Assembly (NCBI GenBank): GCA_963742715.1
Contig: CAVUMR010000002.1
Span: forward strand, 2,790,001 to 2,854,000
Source of the DNA: CAVUMR01 sp963742715
GTDB taxonomy: Bacteria > Actinomycetota > Actinomycetes > Mycobacteriales > Micromonosporaceae
Length of the DNA stretch: 64,000 nucleotides
Reading direction: 5' to 3'
Both the position numbers and the translations under genes were made by a program. Each line of letters starts with the position of its first letter. Positions within the stretch are counted from its first letter, which is position 1. The notes under the pieces are model-generated. The model did no database searches. It was given only the letters and a program-made list of their open reading frames with translations, and was not told where the DNA came from. Shown here piece by piece: positions 62,288-64,000 of the stretch.

Positions 62288-64000
62288 ATGCGCATCGCCC
62301 AGGTGTCGCTGGCAGGGGCTGACCCGCCCCTGCGGCAGCACTTCATACCTTCGGCCCTGTCCTGGCTGCCGAAGGGTGAGGCGCTCCCGCTGCACGCCTG
62401 GACGTCCCGGCACCGGTGGGTGGTCGTCGTCCTCGCCGTTCAGGCCGCAGGCATTCCCATCTTCGGCCTGCTGCGCGGTTTCCCTCTCGTCACCTCGCTC
62501 AGAGAGGCGCTGCTGCCGCTGATCCTGGCGGCGCTGGCCTGGTGGCCGCGCCTCGGACGGCCGGTACGCAGCTCCATCGCGAGCCTGGGCCTGATGGTCA
62601 CCTCCGGCGTGATCGTCCATCTCGCCGGCGGGGCCATCGAGGCTCACTTCCTGTTCTTCGTGATGGTGCCGGTCGTGGCGCTGTACGAGAACTGGGTGCC
62701 GTTCGGCCTGGCTGTCGGCTATGTCCTCATTCAGCACGGTCTGCTCGGCACGCTGAACAGTTCCGACGTCTACAACCACCACGCCGCGCAGGCGAGTCCG
62801 TGGCGGTGGGCGGCGATCCACGCCGGATTGTTCGCCGCGTCCGCCGTGGGTGCCCTGGTCAACTGGAAGCTGCACGAGACGGCACGCAGCGTCGAGACCA
62901 CCTTGAGCGCGGCGCTGGCCCACCACGCCCACCACGACGCGCTCACCGGCCTGCCCAACAGGCGGCTCTTCTCCCTCCGGATGGCCCAATCGGTACAGGT
63001 CGCCCAGGCGGGCGGTCAGCAGCCGACCCTGCTGATCCTGGACCTGGACGGGTTCAAGGGCGTCAACGACACGTTCGGACACGACGTCGGCGACCTCCTG
63101 CTCATCGAGACCGCGAACCGGCTGCGTGCCTGCCTGCGCGAGCAGGACACCGTGGCGCGCTTCGGCGGCGACGAGTTCGCCGTGCTGATCACCGACGCGG
63201 ACCCCACCCGGGGAGAGCACCTCGCCCAACGGATCGTCGACGCGCTCAACAAGACGTTCGACATCGAGGGCGTCACGCTCGACATCGAGGTAAGCGTGGG
63301 CATCGCCACGGCCAGGACCGAGCAGGACACCGACGTGGTGATCCGGGAGGCCGACGCGGCCATGTACCAGGCAAAGGTGAACCGCCTCGGTCTCACCCGC
63401 TTCGATCCGGACGCGACCCAGCACGCCGCCGACCGGCTCAGCCTGCTCGGCGCCCTCCGCCGCGCCCTCGACAGCAACGAGATCGAGCTGCACTACCAGC
63501 CGAAGATCTCCACCGCTACCGGTGAACTCGTGGGAGCCGAGGCGTTGGCACGCTGGCGGCACCCCACCCGCGGCCTGCTCGGACCGGCCATCTTCATCCC
63601 GGTACTGGAAGGCACGAACCTGATCCACCGGTTCACCGCGTACGTGCTGGCCCGTGCCCTGGCCCAGGCCCGGACCTGGCACCTCACCGGGAATCCGGTG
63701 CCGGTCGCGGTCAACGTGTCCACCCGGTGCCTGCTCGATCCCACCTTCCCGGACACCGTCGCGGAAGCGCTGGCGACCGCGGGCGTACCCGGGGAGCTGT
63801 TGTGCATCGAGATCACCGAGAACACCGTCATGGCCGACCCGGAGCAGGCGATCGACGTCCTTCGTCGGATCCGCGCGATGAACGTGAAGACGGCGATCGA
63901 CGACTTCGGTACCGGCTACTCCTCCATGGCCTACCTGAAGATCCTGCCGATCGACGAGCTGAAGCTCGATCGCTCCTTCGTGCGCGACATGGCCACCGAT
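62288..64000 (+). CDS. Membrane GGDEF-EAL protein, partial at the window edge
   Basis: ATG 62288, nine bases behind GGAGG, opens a frame that stays open to the window end (571 codons seen). N-terminal helices (about residues 40-195) contain IEAHFLFFVMVPVVALYENW, a sensor type frequent in actinomycete diguanylate cyclases. The GGDEF domain has GGDEF at 293-297 and I-site REQD. The EAL domain has EAL at 418-420, EITENTVM and DDFGTGYSS, and is cut after DELKLDRSFVRDMATD. Both activities look intact as far as visible. Confidence 0.93.
   Translation, partial: MRIAQVSLAGADPPLRQHFIPSALSWLPKGEALPLHAWTSRHRWVVVVLAVQAAGIPIFGLLRGFPLVTSLREALLPLILAALAWWPRLGRPVRSSIASLGLMVTSGVIVHLAGGAIEAHFLFFVMVPVVALYENWVPFGLAVGYVLIQHGLLGTLNSSDVYNHHAAQASPWRWAAIHAGLFAASAVGALVNWKLHETARSVETTLSAALAHHAHHDALTGLPNRRLFSLRMAQSVQVAQAGGQQPTLLILDLDGFKGVNDTFGHDVGDLLLIETANRLRACLREQDTVARFGGDEFAVLITDADPTRGEHLAQRIVDALNKTFDIEGVTLDIEVSVGIATARTEQDTDVVIREADAAMYQAKVNRLGLTRFDPDATQHAADRLSLLGALRRALDSNEIELHYQPKISTATGELVGAEALARWRHPTRGLLGPAIFIPVLEGTNLIHRFTAYVLARALAQARTWHLTGNPVPVAVNVSTRCLLDPTFPDTVAEALATAGVPGELLCIEITENTVMADPEQAIDVLRRIRAMNVKTAIDDFGTGYSSMAYLKILPIDELKLDRSFVRDMATD

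Overview
The window is a 64-kb piece of a very GC-rich actinomycete chromosome, most likely Micromonosporaceae or a close relative. Evidence for this: GTG/TTG starts are common, tightly overlapping stop/start junctions (TGATG, GTGA, ATGA) are frequent, and the long block argS-lysA-hom-thrC-thrB-rho-rpmE-prfA-prmC-Sua5-atpBEFHAGDC-DUF2550-(adenosyltransferase)-murA has the same overall order as the Rv1292-Rv1315 region of Mycobacterium tuberculosis. The family name is an inference. GTAC tetramers look strongly over-represented.

Layout. 1-6.6 kb: a partial crotonase, a DUF4126 membrane protein, and a five-gene cassette of small helical/coiled-coil proteins around a soluble FtsK/SpoIIIE-type ATPase. 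6.6-9.3 kb: a MeaA/ethylmalonyl-CoA mutase, a STAS anti-anti-sigma protein and a 58-bp duplication next to a strong hairpin. 9.5-18.4 kb: two ABC-2 exporter pairs and an MFS exporter, interleaved with 3-hydroxyacyl-CoA dehydrogenase, murA (Asp instead of catalytic Cys) and cobalamin adenosyltransferase. The MFS gene and the second ABC pair share a nearly identical promoter/operator. 18.5-27.7 kb: the ATP synthase operon (minus strand), in which a HIT-like gene and a strong hairpin separate atpD from a short atpC. 28-38 kb: tyrosine phosphatase, Sua5, prmC, prfA, rpmE and rho (with a long low-complexity N-terminal half), interrupted by a TPR-diguanylate cyclase and a VOC protein. 38-47 kb: thrB, a secreted M36 (fungalysin) protease, then thrC, hom, lysA and argS. 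47.4-49.3 kb: DUF3105 and DUF305 membrane-anchored proteins. A tRNA-Arg(CCG) at 49.4 kb marks the change from conserved core to accessory genes.

49.5-64 kb: a frameshifted DUF6624 remnant, a methyltransferase, two GGDEF-EAL proteins, DUF5995, an L,D-transpeptidase, a CPBP protease and a NarL-type two-component system. The most interesting locus lies here: a compact minus-strand operon (56.5-53.8 kb) encoding a MauE-like membrane protein, a MauD/TlpA-like thiol-disulfide protein with a CxxC motif, a tiny Tat-exported protein whose mature part has 10 cysteines and 3 tryptophans in about 60 residues, a 19-residue hydrophobic micro-ORF, a polytopic membrane protein and two small soluble or anchored proteins, ending in a textbook terminator. 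It looks like the disulfide-maturation half of a methylamine-dehydrogenase system re-used for a different, very small cargo.

Several short tandem repeats (15-58 bp units) sit in intergenic regions across the window. No CRISPR array, insertion sequence, phage gene or rRNA was seen.
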